DNA of 50,617 nucleotides. Source: JADJPL01 sp964607915 (GTDB lineage: Bacteria; Bacteroidota; Bacteroidia; Chitinophagales; Saprospiraceae). Both the position numbers and the translations under genes were made by a program. The DNA is taken from positions 1 to 50,617 of the forward strand of contig CAZSMU010000011.1 in assembly GCA_964607915.1 (NCBI GenBank), given 5' to 3'. Positions 7,680 to 16,548 of this stretch are shown piece by piece. How positions within the stretch are numbered: the stretch's first letter is position 1; each line of letters opens with the position of its first letter. The notes beneath the pieces were generated by a model. It was not told the origin of the DNA, did no database searches, and saw nothing but the letters and a program-made list of their open reading frames with translations.

Positions 7680-8773
7680 AAAAAAAATTGCTGGTCATCA
7701 CCGGCGGGGGGGATTGCCCCGGTTTGAATGCCGTCATTCGCGGTATAGCCAAAGCAGCGAAAGAAGAGGGGATTTGGGAAGCCTGGGGTTCTATCGAAGC
7801 CTTTGAAGGCGTGTTCCGCGACCCTACCGAACTGGTAAAATTGACCCGAAAGCGGGTTTCGGGTATCCATGTGCGCGGCGGCACCATCCTTAAAACGACG
7901 AATCGGAACGATCCACGGGCGTATCCTGTATTGCAGTCCGATGGTTCCTGGGCCAGGGTAGATCGCACGGAAGAACTAGTCAACCGCATTTACGACCTCG
8001 GCTTTGAAGCATTGATTAACATCGGAGGCGACGGAAGCCAGCGCATTTCCCAGACGTTGGCCAACAAAGGCCTGCGGGTAGTCGGGGTACCCAAAACCAT
8101 AGACAACGACCTGCAAGGCACCGACCTGACGTTTGGGTTCAGCACAGCTGTACAAGTTGCAACGGAAAGCCTCGATAAGCTCGTCACGACAGCGGAAAGC
8201 CACCACCGCACCATGATCATGGAGGTCATGGGCCGGGATGCCGGCTGGATTGCCCTGCATACCGCCATTGCCGGGGGGGCGGAAATATGCCTGATTCCCG
8301 AAATCCCGTATGATGCCGACAAAATACTCCACGAAATCCATAAGCGCTACCACAAAGGAAAAGGGTTTGTCAATATCGTCATCGCCGAAGGGGCGAAGCC
8401 AAAGGGCGGCGGTGTAATCGGCAAGCAATCCACCGATGTAGGCGATACCCATATCAAATTAGGCGGAGTGGGCAATTTCCTGCAAGTCCAACTGGAAGAA
8501 AAAGGTTGTACCGCACAGGTGCGCACAGCCGTACTAGGTCATATCCAGCGCGGCGGTACCCCCGTGGCCTTCGACCGCATCCTGGCAACGGCCATGGGCG
8601 TAAAGGCGTACGAACTGGTGCGCGACGGGAACTTCGGGCAGATGGTTTCTTATCGGGGCTACGAAATGGGCAGCGTGCCGCTCAGCGAAGTGACCAAAGG
8701 CAACAAATTCATCGCCCCCAACAACTACCTGCTCGGGGTAGCCCGCTCCCTGGGCATCGCCTTCGGAGACTGA
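7676..8773 (+). CDS. pfkA: 6-phosphofructokinase
   Basis: A 365-residue glycolytic enzyme that phosphorylates fructose 6-phosphate to the 1,6-bisphosphate. Visible motifs: GGGDCPGLNAVIRG (10-23), GGDGS (117-121), PKTIDND (139-145, general base Asp143), MEVMGRDAGWIAL and HIQRGGTPVAFDR. The glycine in GGDGS is the ATP-type residue, while Lys140 in PKTIDND is the residue more often seen in pyrophosphate-dependent or mixed-clade enzymes; E. coli PfkA has glycine there. ATP use is therefore likely but not certain, and allosteric behaviour may differ from E. coli PfkA. The start at 7676 overlaps the exporter stop and gives a normal N-terminus. Confidence 0.93.
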   Translation: MKKKLLVITGGGDCPGLNAVIRGIAKAAKEEGIWEAWGSIEAFEGVFRDPTELVKLTRKRVSGIHVRGGTILKTTNRNDPRAYPVLQSDGSWARVDRTEELVNRIYDLGFEALINIGGDGSQRISQTLANKGLRVVGVPKTIDNDLQGTDLTFGFSTAVQVATESLDKLVTTAESHHRTMIMEVMGRDAGWIALHTAIAGGAEICLIPEIPYDADKILHEIHKRYHKGKGFVNIVIAEGAKPKGGGVIGKQSTDVGDTHIKLGGVGNFLQVQLEEKGCTAQVRTAVLGHIQRGGTPVAFDRILATAMGVKAYELVRDGNFGQMVSYRGYEMGSVPLSEVTKGNKFIAPNNYLLGVARSLGIAFGD

Positions 8774-8870
8774 CTCCAGGGGTGAGGGGAATCTCCGAGG
8801 GCTACAAAAGTTCTTTCTTCCACCTCACTGGTCTCTTCCCACCAGCCTTTTAAAACACCTTGTTACCTAT

Positions 8871-10952
8871 ATGACTTCCAAATATTATTTCCTCAGCTTA
8901 CTCCTGGCGGCGCAAACCTTGTGTGGCCAATCGGCCGATTGGCTCGTTTTTCCCCAGGAAGACCAATGTGCCTTCTCCCTGGACAAAGAAGGCCGGGAAC
9001 TACTGCTCCACAACGGTTGGCTCTCCAGAAAAATCCGTTTGCTGCCCAACGCCGCTTCTGTCAGCTATCGGCATGAGGGTACCGGCGAACAATTCATTCG
9101 CTCCTGCCGCCCCGAGGCCAGGGTGACCCTCAACGGGAAAACCTATTCGGTGGGTGGACTCTACGGTCAAAAAGAACACGGCTATCTGGTAGAGGCATGG
9201 ATAGACCAGTTTACAGCTCATCCTGCGGATTTTCAGTACACTTCGCACGAAATAGAAGGAAAAACCGCTTCGCTCCTGTTCCTGCACCCCGAACTGCCCG
9301 GTGTACAAGTACGGGTTCACTACCAGCTCTATCCGGGTATGCCCCTGCTGAAAAAGTGGGTAACGGTCGAGAACAATAGCCGCGAGCCTGTGCTCGTAGG
9401 CCAAATCGTACACGAAATTCTGGCGATGCCGGAAGAGGAATCAGCAGTGGTAGGCTCGGCAGCCCAAATGAAAAAGCCGGCCCGCATACATGTCGAAAAT
9501 ACGTTCGCGTTCAACAACGCCATGCGCTATGACCTCTCTGACCAGGGTTCACACTGGAAAGTGGACAGCAGTTATACGTCCCAGGTAAACTATAACTACC
9601 AGACACCCTGCGTACTGGAAGTATATCCCGACAAAGGGATAGGAGTGCGCCTGGCACCTGGTGAGCGCCTGGGCTCCATCCAGTCGTACGAGCTGCTGCT
9701 GGACTCCTACGACCGCGAGCGAAACGGACTGGCCCGGCGCAGGATGTACCGCACCATCGCTCCCTGGACCAACCGGAACCCCATCTTCATGCACCTCATC
9801 AGCACTGATCCTGCCCAGGTCAGATCGGTCGTTGACCAGTGTGTCGAAACCGGGTACGAAATGGTCATCCTCAGCTTCGGCAGCGGACTGAACATGGAGG
9901 ACACTTCACAGGCCAATATCGCCAAGTTCAAGGCACTGGCCGACTATGCACACCAGCGCGGCATAAAACTGGGAGGCTATTCCCTGTTCAGCAGTCGAAA
10001 AATAGACGCTGAAAACGATGTCATAGACCCGGCCAGCGGACTGCCCGACAAGCACGCTTTCTTTGGCAATGCCCCCTGCCTTGCCAGCAAATGGGGGCTC
10101 GCCTATCTCGAAAAAATCGCGTACTTCATCGAGACCACCGGCTTTGACCTGCTGGAACACGACGGCCCCTATCCCGGTGACGTTTGCGCTTCTACCTCCC
10201 ATCCCGGCCATGAAGGGCTGCACGACTCCCAGTGGAAGCAGATGGAGCTGCAAAAAGGTCTCTACCGCCGGCTGAATGCCCGCGGCGTATATATCAACGC
10301 CCCCGACTGGTACTTTCTCGACGGTACCCACAAAATCGCCCTTGGCTATCGGGAGGTCAACTTTTCCCTGCCGCGGGAGCAGCAGAAGATACTGAACCGA
10401 CAGAATATCTACGACGGGACCTGGGAGAAAACTCCCTCCATGTCCTGGGGCTTCGTACCCCTCACCAAATACCATGGCGGCGGTCCGGAATCCGTACTGG
10501 AACCCCTGAGTGAACATATAGACGACTATCGACAGCTCATGGTACAGTACTACGGCGCCGGCGTGCAGGCCTGCTACCGCGGCCCGCGCCTCTACGATAC
10601 AGAGCAGACCCTCAAAATGGTACAGGACGTAATTGCCTGGTACAAACAACATCGCGACATCCTGAATTCCGATATCATCCACCTGCGCCGCCCTGACGGC
10701 AGGGACTGGGACGGCATCCTGCACGTCAACCCCGGATTGCCGGAAAAAGGGATGGCTATGTTGTATAACCCTCTTCCGACACCGATTACCCGCCGTATCA
10801 AACTTCCTTTGTACTACACGGGTTTATCAAAAAAAGCTACCATACAAATGGGAGAGGAGGCATCGCAGAAGGTACGGCTCGACAAGGATGGCCATGCGCT
10901 GCTGGATATCCGCCTGCCCGCGGGGGGCTATGCGGCAATTGTAGTCAAATAA
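8871..10952 (+). CDS. Secreted GH36-like glycoside hydrolase (alpha-galactosidase-like)
   Basis: A 693-residue protein with a signal peptide (MTSKYYFLSLLLAAQTLCGQ). The architecture matches clan GH-D/GH36-like enzymes: an N-terminal beta-sandwich (about 20-290), a TIM barrel (about 300-560) and a small C-terminal beta domain. In the barrel, FMHLISTDP begins strand 1, and TGFDLLEHDGPYPGDVC near residue 424-440 supplies a candidate nucleophile aspartate in the place of the YLKWD motif of alpha-galactosidases. NAPDWYFLDG follows near 475. Substrate is not certain; many Bacteroidota homologues are simply called alpha-galactosidase or hypothetical. No SusC/SusD or sulfatase genes are nearby, so it is not in a typical polysaccharide locus. 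Confidence 0.75.
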   Translation: MTSKYYFLSLLLAAQTLCGQSADWLVFPQEDQCAFSLDKEGRELLLHNGWLSRKIRLLPNAASVSYRHEGTGEQFIRSCRPEARVTLNGKTYSVGGLYGQKEHGYLVEAWIDQFTAHPADFQYTSHEIEGKTASLLFLHPELPGVQVRVHYQLYPGMPLLKKWVTVENNSREPVLVGQIVHEILAMPEEESAVVGSAAQMKKPARIHVENTFAFNNAMRYDLSDQGSHWKVDSSYTSQVNYNYQTPCVLEVYPDKGIGVRLAPGERLGSIQSYELLLDSYDRERNGLARRRMYRTIAPWTNRNPIFMHLISTDPAQVRSVVDQCVETGYEMVILSFGSGLNMEDTSQANIAKFKALADYAHQRGIKLGGYSLFSSRKIDAENDVIDPASGLPDKHAFFGNAPCLASKWGLAYLEKIAYFIETTGFDLLEHDGPYPGDVCASTSHPGHEGLHDSQWKQMELQKGLYRRLNARGVYINAPDWYFLDGTHKIALGYREVNFSLPREQQKILNRQNIYDGTWEKTPSMSWGFVPLTKYHGGGPESVLEPLSEHIDDYRQLMVQYYGAGVQACYRGPRLYDTEQTLKMVQDVIAWYKQHRDILNSDIIHLRRPDGRDWDGILHVNPGLPEKGMAMLYNPLPTPITRRIKLPLYYTGLSKKATIQMGEEASQKVRLDKDGHALLDIRLPAGGYAAIVVK

Positions 10953-10971
10953 CCTAATACCGGAGGTCTTT

Positions 10972-11769
10972 ATGTCCGATTCTCTTCTTGAAAACGCACA
11001 GCAAAAAATCGCAGAGGGTAACTTGGCGGGTGCTTTACAAGACTTGAACCGCGCCTTGCAATCCAACCCGGGCCTGGGTATAGCGATGTTTCAGCGCGGG
11101 ATGCTGCACTTGCGGATGCACAACTATCAACAGGCCCTGGCAGACCTCGATTATGCTGTCGTATCCGGCATAGCCCTCGCCGATGCGCTGGGGCAGCGCA
11201 GCCTGGTCAAAATCCAACTCCACGATTACACGGGTGCGATTGCAGATAGCGAGGAGGCCGCCCACCTCGATCCCGGGCATTTTCAAAACTACCTGTACCA
11301 GGGTCTGGCCCGCTTCAACCTCGGTGAGTATGCTGCTTCGATACCTTGTTTCAGCAAATCGCTTCAGCTCAATCCCGCCCACACGGAGAGCCGCCGCCTG
11401 CGGGGGATGGCCTATTGCCTGTGCGGCCAATTCGCCGAGGGGCGAAAAGATATCGAAACGGTTTTGACAGAAAATGCACAAGACGACCAGGCCTGGTTCT
11501 GGAGAGGGTATCTGTGCCAACAGGAAGACGACCTCGCAGGGGCTTTGGAGGCATTGTCCCGCAGCATTGACCTAAACGCATACAATAAAGCAGCTTTTGT
11601 GGGCCGGGGCAGGGCTTATCTAGGATTGGGCGATAAAAAAAAGGCCCTTGCCGATTTTCTCAGCGCCCAATCCCTGGACCCCAACTGGGAGGTCTTGCCC
11701 GACCTGATCCGCGAAGCCCGCCGCAAAGAAGGGGGGCGCGGCGGGATATTCAGTATCTTGGGGTCTTGA
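10972..11769 (+). CDS. Tetratricopeptide-repeat protein
   Basis: A 265-residue soluble protein made almost entirely of about seven TPR units, seen as repeated A-x-x-D-L/Y-x-x-A-x-x-x-P patterns (for example LAGALQDLNRALQSNPGLG, YQQALADLDYAVVSG, LAGALEALSRSIDLNAYN). TPR arrays bind proteins; no catalytic domain is visible. A strong Shine-Dalgarno sequence, GGAGGT, ends 5 nt before the ATG. That is unusual for Bacteroidota, where ribosome binding rarely uses it, and suggests high translation. It is 19 bp after the glycosidase gene and probably co-transcribed. The stop lies inside a repeat fragment shared with the end of proS. Confidence 0.85.
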   Translation: MSDSLLENAQQKIAEGNLAGALQDLNRALQSNPGLGIAMFQRGMLHLRMHNYQQALADLDYAVVSGIALADALGQRSLVKIQLHDYTGAIADSEEAAHLDPGHFQNYLYQGLARFNLGEYAASIPCFSKSLQLNPAHTESRRLRGMAYCLCGQFAEGRKDIETVLTENAQDDQAWFWRGYLCQQEDDLAGALEALSRSIDLNAYNKAAFVGRGRAYLGLGDKKKALADFLSAQSLDPNWEVLPDLIREARRKEGGRGGIFSILGS

Positions 11770-11790
11770 CCCCTCTTGACAAGTCTAATA
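11756..11790. repeat. Half copy of the interspersed repeat at the TPR/proS convergence
   Basis: GGGGTCTTGACCCC (11760-11773) is a short hairpin, and CCCTCTTGACAAGTCTAATA matches one end of the repeat family. The TAG stop of proS (complement of 11785-11787) lies within this end sequence. It may act as a shared terminator for the convergent genes. Confidence 0.5.
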
Positions 11791-13254
11791 TGATTTTGCA
11801 AACAGTACCCGCTGCACAGAGGGCTTTCCGCTGAACACACAGATACCCTGTTCGGGGTCGTTCTCGAGTGGGATACAGCGGATAGTTGCTTTTGTGGCCT
11901 CTTTGATCGCGAGCTCTGTTTCTGTAGTTCCGTCCCAATGCGCGGAAATGAACCCGGGGATATCCGTTTCGAGCAAGTTCTGGAAATCGGCAAACGTATC
12001 CACGCGCGTCGTCTTTTCTTCGCGGAATGCTTTTGCGCGTTGGAAGAGGTTTTGCTGGATATCGCCCAGCAACTGCTGTACATAATCCGCTATGCCATCG
12101 AGGGGCACGGAGGCTTTTTCCCCGGTATCGCGGCGGGCTACCTCGACCTGATGGTTGTCGAGGTCGCGCTGTCCAATAGCTAAGCGCACGGGGATACCGT
12201 GCATCTCGTGTTCGGCAAACTTGAAGCCCGGCCGGTTTTTCATGTCGGTGTCGTACTTGCACGTAATACCCTTGGCTTTGAGTGCCCGCATGATGGTTTG
12301 GGCGGCTTCGTCAATGGGCGCAGCGGGTTTGGGCACGGGTACGATGACGACTTGAGTCGGGGCGAGCCGAGGAGGCAGCACGAGGCCGTTGTCATCGGAA
12401 TGGGTCATGATGAGGCCGCCGATAAGGCGGGTAGAGACTCCCCAGGAGCTCGCCCAGACGTGCTCTCGCTGGTTGTTCTCATTGAGAAAGGTCACGTCGA
12501 ACGCCTTGGCGAAATTTTGCCCTAAAAAGTGCGAAGTGCCGGCCTGCAGAGCCTTGCCGTCCTGCATCAGTGCTTCGATGCAGAAGGTCTCATCCGCGCC
12601 CGCAAACCGTTCATTGACGGTCTTGATGCCTTTGATGACGGGCATAGCCATGTATTCTTCTGCAAACGTGGCATAGATGTCGAGGATGCGAAGCGTCTCT
12701 TCCATCGCTTCTTCCTTTGTAGCGTGGGCAGTATGCCCTTCCTGCCACAGGAACTCAGCGGTGCGCAGGAAGAGGCGGGTGCGCATTTCCCAGCGCACGA
12801 CGTTGGCCCATTGGTTGATGAGCAGGGGCAGGTCGCGGTAGGAGTTGATCCAGTTGCGGTAGGTATCCCAGATGATCGTCTCGGACGTAGGGCGCACGAT
12901 GAGCTCTTCTTCCAGGCGTGCCTCCGGATCCACTACGACTCCTTTGCCGTTGGGGTCCACCATCAGGCGGTGGTGGGTTATGACAGCACATTCTTTGGCA
13001 AAGCCTTCCACGTGCTCGGCCTCCTTGCTAAGAAAAGACTTGGGGATGAACAACGGAAAATAGGCGTTTACATGGCCGGTTTCCTTGAACATGCGATCGA
13101 GCTGGTCGCGCATGTTTTCCCAGAGGGCGAATCCGTACGGCTTGATGACCATACATCCCCGGACAGCGGAGTTCTCCGATAAATTTGCTTTCTTGACGAT
13201 ATCCAGATACCACTGGGAATAATCTTCTGAACGGGAGGTGATTTCTTTTGCCAT
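11785..13254 (-). CDS. proS: Prolyl-tRNA synthetase, archaeal/eukaryotic-type (short form)
   Basis: A 489-residue class II aminoacyl-tRNA synthetase that charges tRNA-Pro. It lacks the ~180-residue editing insertion of the E. coli type and carries the ProRS-type-3 features: the N-terminus ITSRSEDYSQWYLDIV, PTSETIIWDTY, motif 2 with RWEMRTRLFLRTAEFLWQ, and motif 3 with THSDDNGLVLPPRLAP. An anticodon-binding domain follows (about 290-390). A C-terminal domain ends in the characteristic aromatic pair position (here ...FAKSY). The start at 13254 fits the family. It is a single gene; a candidate promoter lies about 200 bp upstream, leaving a leader that contains a repeat hairpin. Confidence 0.96.
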   Translation of the reverse strand: MAKEITSRSEDYSQWYLDIVKKANLSENSAVRGCMVIKPYGFALWENMRDQLDRMFKETGHVNAYFPLFIPKSFLSKEAEHVEGFAKECAVITHHRLMVDPNGKGVVVDPEARLEEELIVRPTSETIIWDTYRNWINSYRDLPLLINQWANVVRWEMRTRLFLRTAEFLWQEGHTAHATKEEAMEETLRILDIYATFAEEYMAMPVIKGIKTVNERFAGADETFCIEALMQDGKALQAGTSHFLGQNFAKAFDVTFLNENNQREHVWASSWGVSTRLIGGLIMTHSDDNGLVLPPRLAPTQVVIVPVPKPAAPIDEAAQTIMRALKAKGITCKYDTDMKNRPGFKFAEHEMHGIPVRLAIGQRDLDNHQVEVARRDTGEKASVPLDGIADYVQQLLGDIQQNLFQRAKAFREEKTTRVDTFADFQNLLETDIPGFISAHWDGTTETELAIKEATKATIRCIPLENDPEQGICVFSGKPSVQRVLFAKSY

Positions 13255-13275
13255 AATTCTTGAACGTGATTCCGA

Positions 13276-13353
13276 CCTTGCGAAAGGGCTCGGGGGGTAG
13301 TATCCAACTTGTTGGAAGGGGGCGAAAAGTCCTTTTACCTCCTTTCAACAAGC
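13276..13353. repeat. Interspersed inverted repeat, short form
   Basis: CAACTTGTTGGAAGGGGG and ACCTCCTTTCAACAAG form a hairpin around CGAAAAGTCCTTTT. An additional TTGCGAAAGGG lies just outside to the left, as in the copy at 2371. It sits in the probable untranslated leader of proS. The rest of the 345-bp gap up to 13599 holds the candidate promoter and no gene that I can see. Confidence 0.6.
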
Positions 13354-13456
13354 ATTTTTTTGTCCATAAGCGTTTTTAACAAATACGACCCTGTTTAACA
13401 AGCTGATTTAACGCAATATTCGTCGGATTTATGAATGTTTTAACTAAAAAGCAACA

Positions 13457-13464
13457 CAAAAGTA
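13457..13464 (-). promoter_or_regulatory. Candidate -7 box for proS
   Basis: TACTTTTG on the minus strand fits the Bacteroidota TAnnTTTG box. A T-rich stretch lies about 19-22 nt upstream but no clean TTG. Transcription from here would leave a leader of about 200 nt before the proS ATG. Confidence 0.35.
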
Positions 13465-13599
13465 ATAATTTCGATGTTGTAAAAAGAGACTTGTTGCGCA
13501 CAAGGGCGTCTAATGTAGAAAATAGCCTTCACCGCCCGGCATCATCTCCCAACCAATCGTTATAAGGCTAATTTGATCATTTTGAAAAAAGGCAGTATC

Positions 13600-14874
13600 A
13601 TGAAAAAAGGAATGCTCATCGCCACCCTGTTCAGCCTGCTCGGCATAGGGTATTTACCGGCACAGGTATCGGACGATGTCTATTTCGATCCCGATAAAGA
13701 CCGGGTCGCCGTTCCGAAGCAGCGAATGGAAAAAAGTAGCTACAGCGACTATGACGGCAGTGGATATGCCAACTCGTACGATGATGAGTACGACTACTAC
13801 AACGACTACGATTATTACTACACTTCCCGCATACGCCGCTTCCATCGGCCCTACTACGGCTTTAACTTTTTCGACCCGATTTATGTGGATGCGTGCTATT
13901 ACGATCGCTTGCTCATGCCCGGAGTATCCGTGCTGATCTATGACGATGTGTTCAGCAACCGCTACTTCTCCCGCTGGAACCGCTGGAACTCCTTCGGACC
14001 GGGCTGGAACTCCTTCGGACCGGGCGTGCAAATCAATGTGTTCAACTCCTTTAACTCCTTTGGCGGGTTCAATACCTGGGGCTGGGATCCCTGGTATGGC
14101 AATAACTCCTGGAACTCCTGGAACCGCTGGAACCGTTGGAACTCCTGGGGCTTTGGCGGCCCCTATCTTTTCAATGGTTTTTCTGCTATTCCGCCGAGCT
14201 GGGGCAATGGCTATATCTACAATACCGGTGGCAATATGGTCGAAGACAGGGGTTACTTTGGCCCGCGTACGGGGGGTAGTGCAACGGGTCCGGCACCGGG
14301 CTCCCGCCCTGGACGTGGTCCCGGTATCACCGATAACAGCCCGGGTGTAGCCCCGCGCACCATACAAACAACCGGAGGCCGTATCACCGAAAGCGACCGC
14401 GACCGCATCCCGGCCAACACAGGTAGCCCCCGCGACAATATGTCTCCGCCCTCCGAGCGGCTCAATCCGCAGACGCGGGATGTCAACCGCTATCCGACTA
14501 CCCCGCGCCAGACGGAAAGCAGCCGCGAGTTCGGAGGCGACCGCACCGCACCGAGCAATCGGGAAGGGTATAACAACCCGGGGATACGCGCTACCCCTGC
14601 TCCCCGCACCGCTTCGCCACAGCCAAGCACCGCCCCGCGCTCTTATACCCCGCCGGCCCGTACGTACGACCGCAATGGAAGCAGTGCATACGACCGTCCC
14701 AGCAACACACAGGGCAACAGCGGCTTCGATCGCCCGCGCAGCACCTCTTCGGGCTTCGAATCTCCGCGCAGTAACCCTTCGCCGAGTTGGGGGGGTAGCT
14801 CCCCTTCTTCGAGCCCACGCAGTGCACCGGCTGCTTCGCCATCTCCTTCCTCCGGGGGGCGCATCAAAAACTAA
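13600..14874 (+). CDS. Exported low-complexity Trp/Asn/Tyr- then Pro/Ser/Arg-rich protein
   Basis: A 424-residue protein not recognised as any named family. A signal peptide (about residues 1-22, MKKGMLIATLFSLLGIGYLPAQ) is followed by an Asp/Tyr-rich stretch (45-75). Next comes a Trp/Asn/Phe/Gly-rich region with short repeats (NRWNSFGPGWNSFGPG; NSWNRWNRWNSWG, about 125-190), and a long disordered Pro/Ser/Arg/Gly-rich tail with repeated GFDRPRS/GFESPRS-type units (about 230-424). The tail has no membrane anchor or sorting domain that I can see. Low-complexity envelope proteins of this kind are common in Bacteroidota. I use ATG 13600 because the signal peptide starts there; earlier in-frame starts add an unrelated leader. 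Confidence 0.72.
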   Translation: MKKGMLIATLFSLLGIGYLPAQVSDDVYFDPDKDRVAVPKQRMEKSSYSDYDGSGYANSYDDEYDYYNDYDYYYTSRIRRFHRPYYGFNFFDPIYVDACYYDRLLMPGVSVLIYDDVFSNRYFSRWNRWNSFGPGWNSFGPGVQINVFNSFNSFGGFNTWGWDPWYGNNSWNSWNRWNRWNSWGFGGPYLFNGFSAIPPSWGNGYIYNTGGNMVEDRGYFGPRTGGSATGPAPGSRPGRGPGITDNSPGVAPRTIQTTGGRITESDRDRIPANTGSPRDNMSPPSERLNPQTRDVNRYPTTPRQTESSREFGGDRTAPSNREGYNNPGIRATPAPRTASPQPSTAPRSYTPPARTYDRNGSSAYDRPSNTQGNSGFDRPRSTSSGFESPRSNPSPSWGGSSPSSSPRSAPAASPSPSSGGRIKN

Positions 14875-14903
14875 TCCGTAAGGGAGAGTTTCAAAAATAA
14901 TGG

Positions 14904-15005
14904 CACTTTTGACCCCTCGCCACCCATCTGTCAGACGGGTGGCGAGGGGTCAAAAGTGAAAAAATCTTTTTCTGCCTCGCTGGCTCCTCGCAGCAAGTCT
15001 AATAG
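14904..15005. repeat. Interspersed repeat with a perfect 22-bp hairpin
   Basis: 14904-14925 and 14937-14958 are perfect inverted complements (CACTTTTGACCCCTCGCC... against ...GGCGAGGGGTCAAAAGTG), separated by 11 nt. The end sequence at 14976-15005 (CTCGCTGGCTCCTCGCAGCA, then AGTCTAATAG) matches the right part of the long copies. It lies between two plus-strand genes and may end transcription of the upstream one. Confidence 0.75.
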
Positions 15006-15042
15006 CCCGCAGCTCCTACGCTGTAAAACGCTCCTCTGAAAT

Positions 15043-16548
15043 ATGTATAGATTGCTCTTATCCGCAAGGAGAGCCTTGTGGTTTGCTCTACTTTTATGCG
15101 TGGGCATCGGGTCATCCCATGCCCAAAACGTATCGGATGCGCTGCGCTTTTCTTATTTTGAGTACGGAGGTACAGCCCGTTTCAACGGTACAGGAGGGTC
15201 CATGAGCGCACTCGGGGCCGACTTATCCGTCACCGGCACTAATCCGGCGGGGATTGCGTGGTTCCAAAAATCGGAATACACCATCAGCCTGGGCATGGCG
15301 GGTGCCAATACCCAATCCCTTTTGCTCGACGCTTCCGATAACACTGCAACAGATGCTTCCCGGGGCAACCTGAATGTACAAAACCTCGGCATGGTATTTA
15401 CTTCAAGGCCTCAGGCCGGAAAATGGAAGGCCGCCAATTTTGCCATCACGCTGAATCATTTGTCCAATTTCAACCGCTCTTTTGCATTCAGTGGCGCTAC
15501 ACCGGGCTCCATCACACAGCGCTACCAGGAAATTGCCAACGGAAGTGCGGGGTTGAACGACTACGAGAGCTCCCTCGCCTCCAATGCCAGTGCGATCTAC
15601 GATATTGACGAAGACGGAAGATTCGATATTGACTACGAAATCCCCCAAAAGCCGCCGCTCCTGCGCAAAGATCAAAACGGATTTTCCAAAGGCTCTATGT
15701 CTGAATTCAGCTTTGCCCTTGGGGTCAACTACGACGACCGCGTACTCATCGGGTTGAGCGTCGGGATTCCCTTCTTTACTTTTACCTCCGATAAGACCTA
15801 TACGGAAACGGATGATCCCGCCCTCGCCAAAGGCGGTGCCATACCCTATTTTTCAAGTCTGGCCCTGCGCGAGCAGCTCACTACGCTCGGGGGGGGAGCC
15901 AATGCCAAACTGGGCATTATCGTGCGTCCGCACCAGAACCTGCGCCTCGGTGCCTCCGTACATACCCCGACCAATATGACGCTGAACGATTCGTACGACG
16001 CCAACCTGGAGTATATCTATTTTGAGGATGCGGCCGAACAGGGCAGGAAACTAAATGGCAATGCGAGCGCACCGGGCAACTTTGAATACGGCCTCCGCAC
16101 TCCCTGGCGGGTTCAGGGCGGCCTGGGCCTGCTGCTCGGCAAATTCGGCTTCGTCTCTGCCGACCTGGAGTTTGTGGACTATGGGAAAGCCCGCTTCAGC
16201 TATACCGGATATGAGGACGCCCAGGCAAATATCAACAGCGCTATCCGCAATCAGTTGGGCGATGTGCTCAACGTGCGTTTTGGAGGGGAGCTGGTACTCG
16301 ATGTCTTCCGCCTTCGCGCCGGGGTAAACCGCCTCCCTTCGCCCTTCTTGAACGACGATAGCAGTCGTTTCGCCCTTAGCGGTGGCGCAGGGGTACGACT
16401 GCGTTCTTTCTACTTTGACTTGAGCTATCGCCGGGTCAGCCAGGACGAACGCTACTACCCCTACGTCAGCGACGCGGCCCCGGTGCAAGAGGTGCTGCAG
16501 GAGTCCAGGCTCGGAACCCTGGGGATGACCCTGGGCTTTAAATTCTAG
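15043..16548 (+). CDS. Outer-membrane FadL/OmpP1-like beta-barrel protein
   Basis: A 501-residue exported protein with a signal peptide (residues 1-27, ending ...GSSHA). After it come ALRFSYFEYGGTARFNGTGGS and the NPAG motif (about residue 67) typical of OmpP1/FadL/TodX outer-membrane transporters. The rest shows alternating hydrophobic patterns and ends in an aromatic C-terminal strand (LGMTLGFKF), as expected for outer-membrane assembly. FadL proteins take up hydrophobic compounds; the ligand here is unknown. Its TAG stop lies in CTAG, which also encodes the stop of hisIE on the other strand, so the two genes overlap by 4 bp tail to tail. Confidence 0.85.
   Translation: MYRLLLSARRALWFALLLCVGIGSSHAQNVSDALRFSYFEYGGTARFNGTGGSMSALGADLSVTGTNPAGIAWFQKSEYTISLGMAGANTQSLLLDASDNTATDASRGNLNVQNLGMVFTSRPQAGKWKAANFAITLNHLSNFNRSFAFSGATPGSITQRYQEIANGSAGLNDYESSLASNASAIYDIDEDGRFDIDYEIPQKPPLLRKDQNGFSKGSMSEFSFALGVNYDDRVLIGLSVGIPFFTFTSDKTYTETDDPALAKGGAIPYFSSLALREQLTTLGGGANAKLGIIVRPHQNLRLGASVHTPTNMTLNDSYDANLEYIYFEDAAEQGRKLNGNASAPGNFEYGLRTPWRVQGGLGLLLGKFGFVSADLEFVDYGKARFSYTGYEDAQANINSAIRNQLGDVLNVRFGGELVLDVFRLRAGVNRLPSPFLNDDSSRFALSGGAGVRLRSFYFDLSYRRVSQDERYYPYVSDAAPVQEVLQESRLGTLGMTLGFKF

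Noticed and set aside
8783..8838. Another copy of the interspersed repeat
   Set aside because: CCAGGGGTGAGG and CCACCTCACTGG form a weak inverted repeat, but similarity to the family ends is too low to call.
9906..10724. 272-residue minus-strand open frame
   Set aside because: Antisense to the conserved TIM-barrel region of the GH36-like gene; composition mirrors the coding strand.
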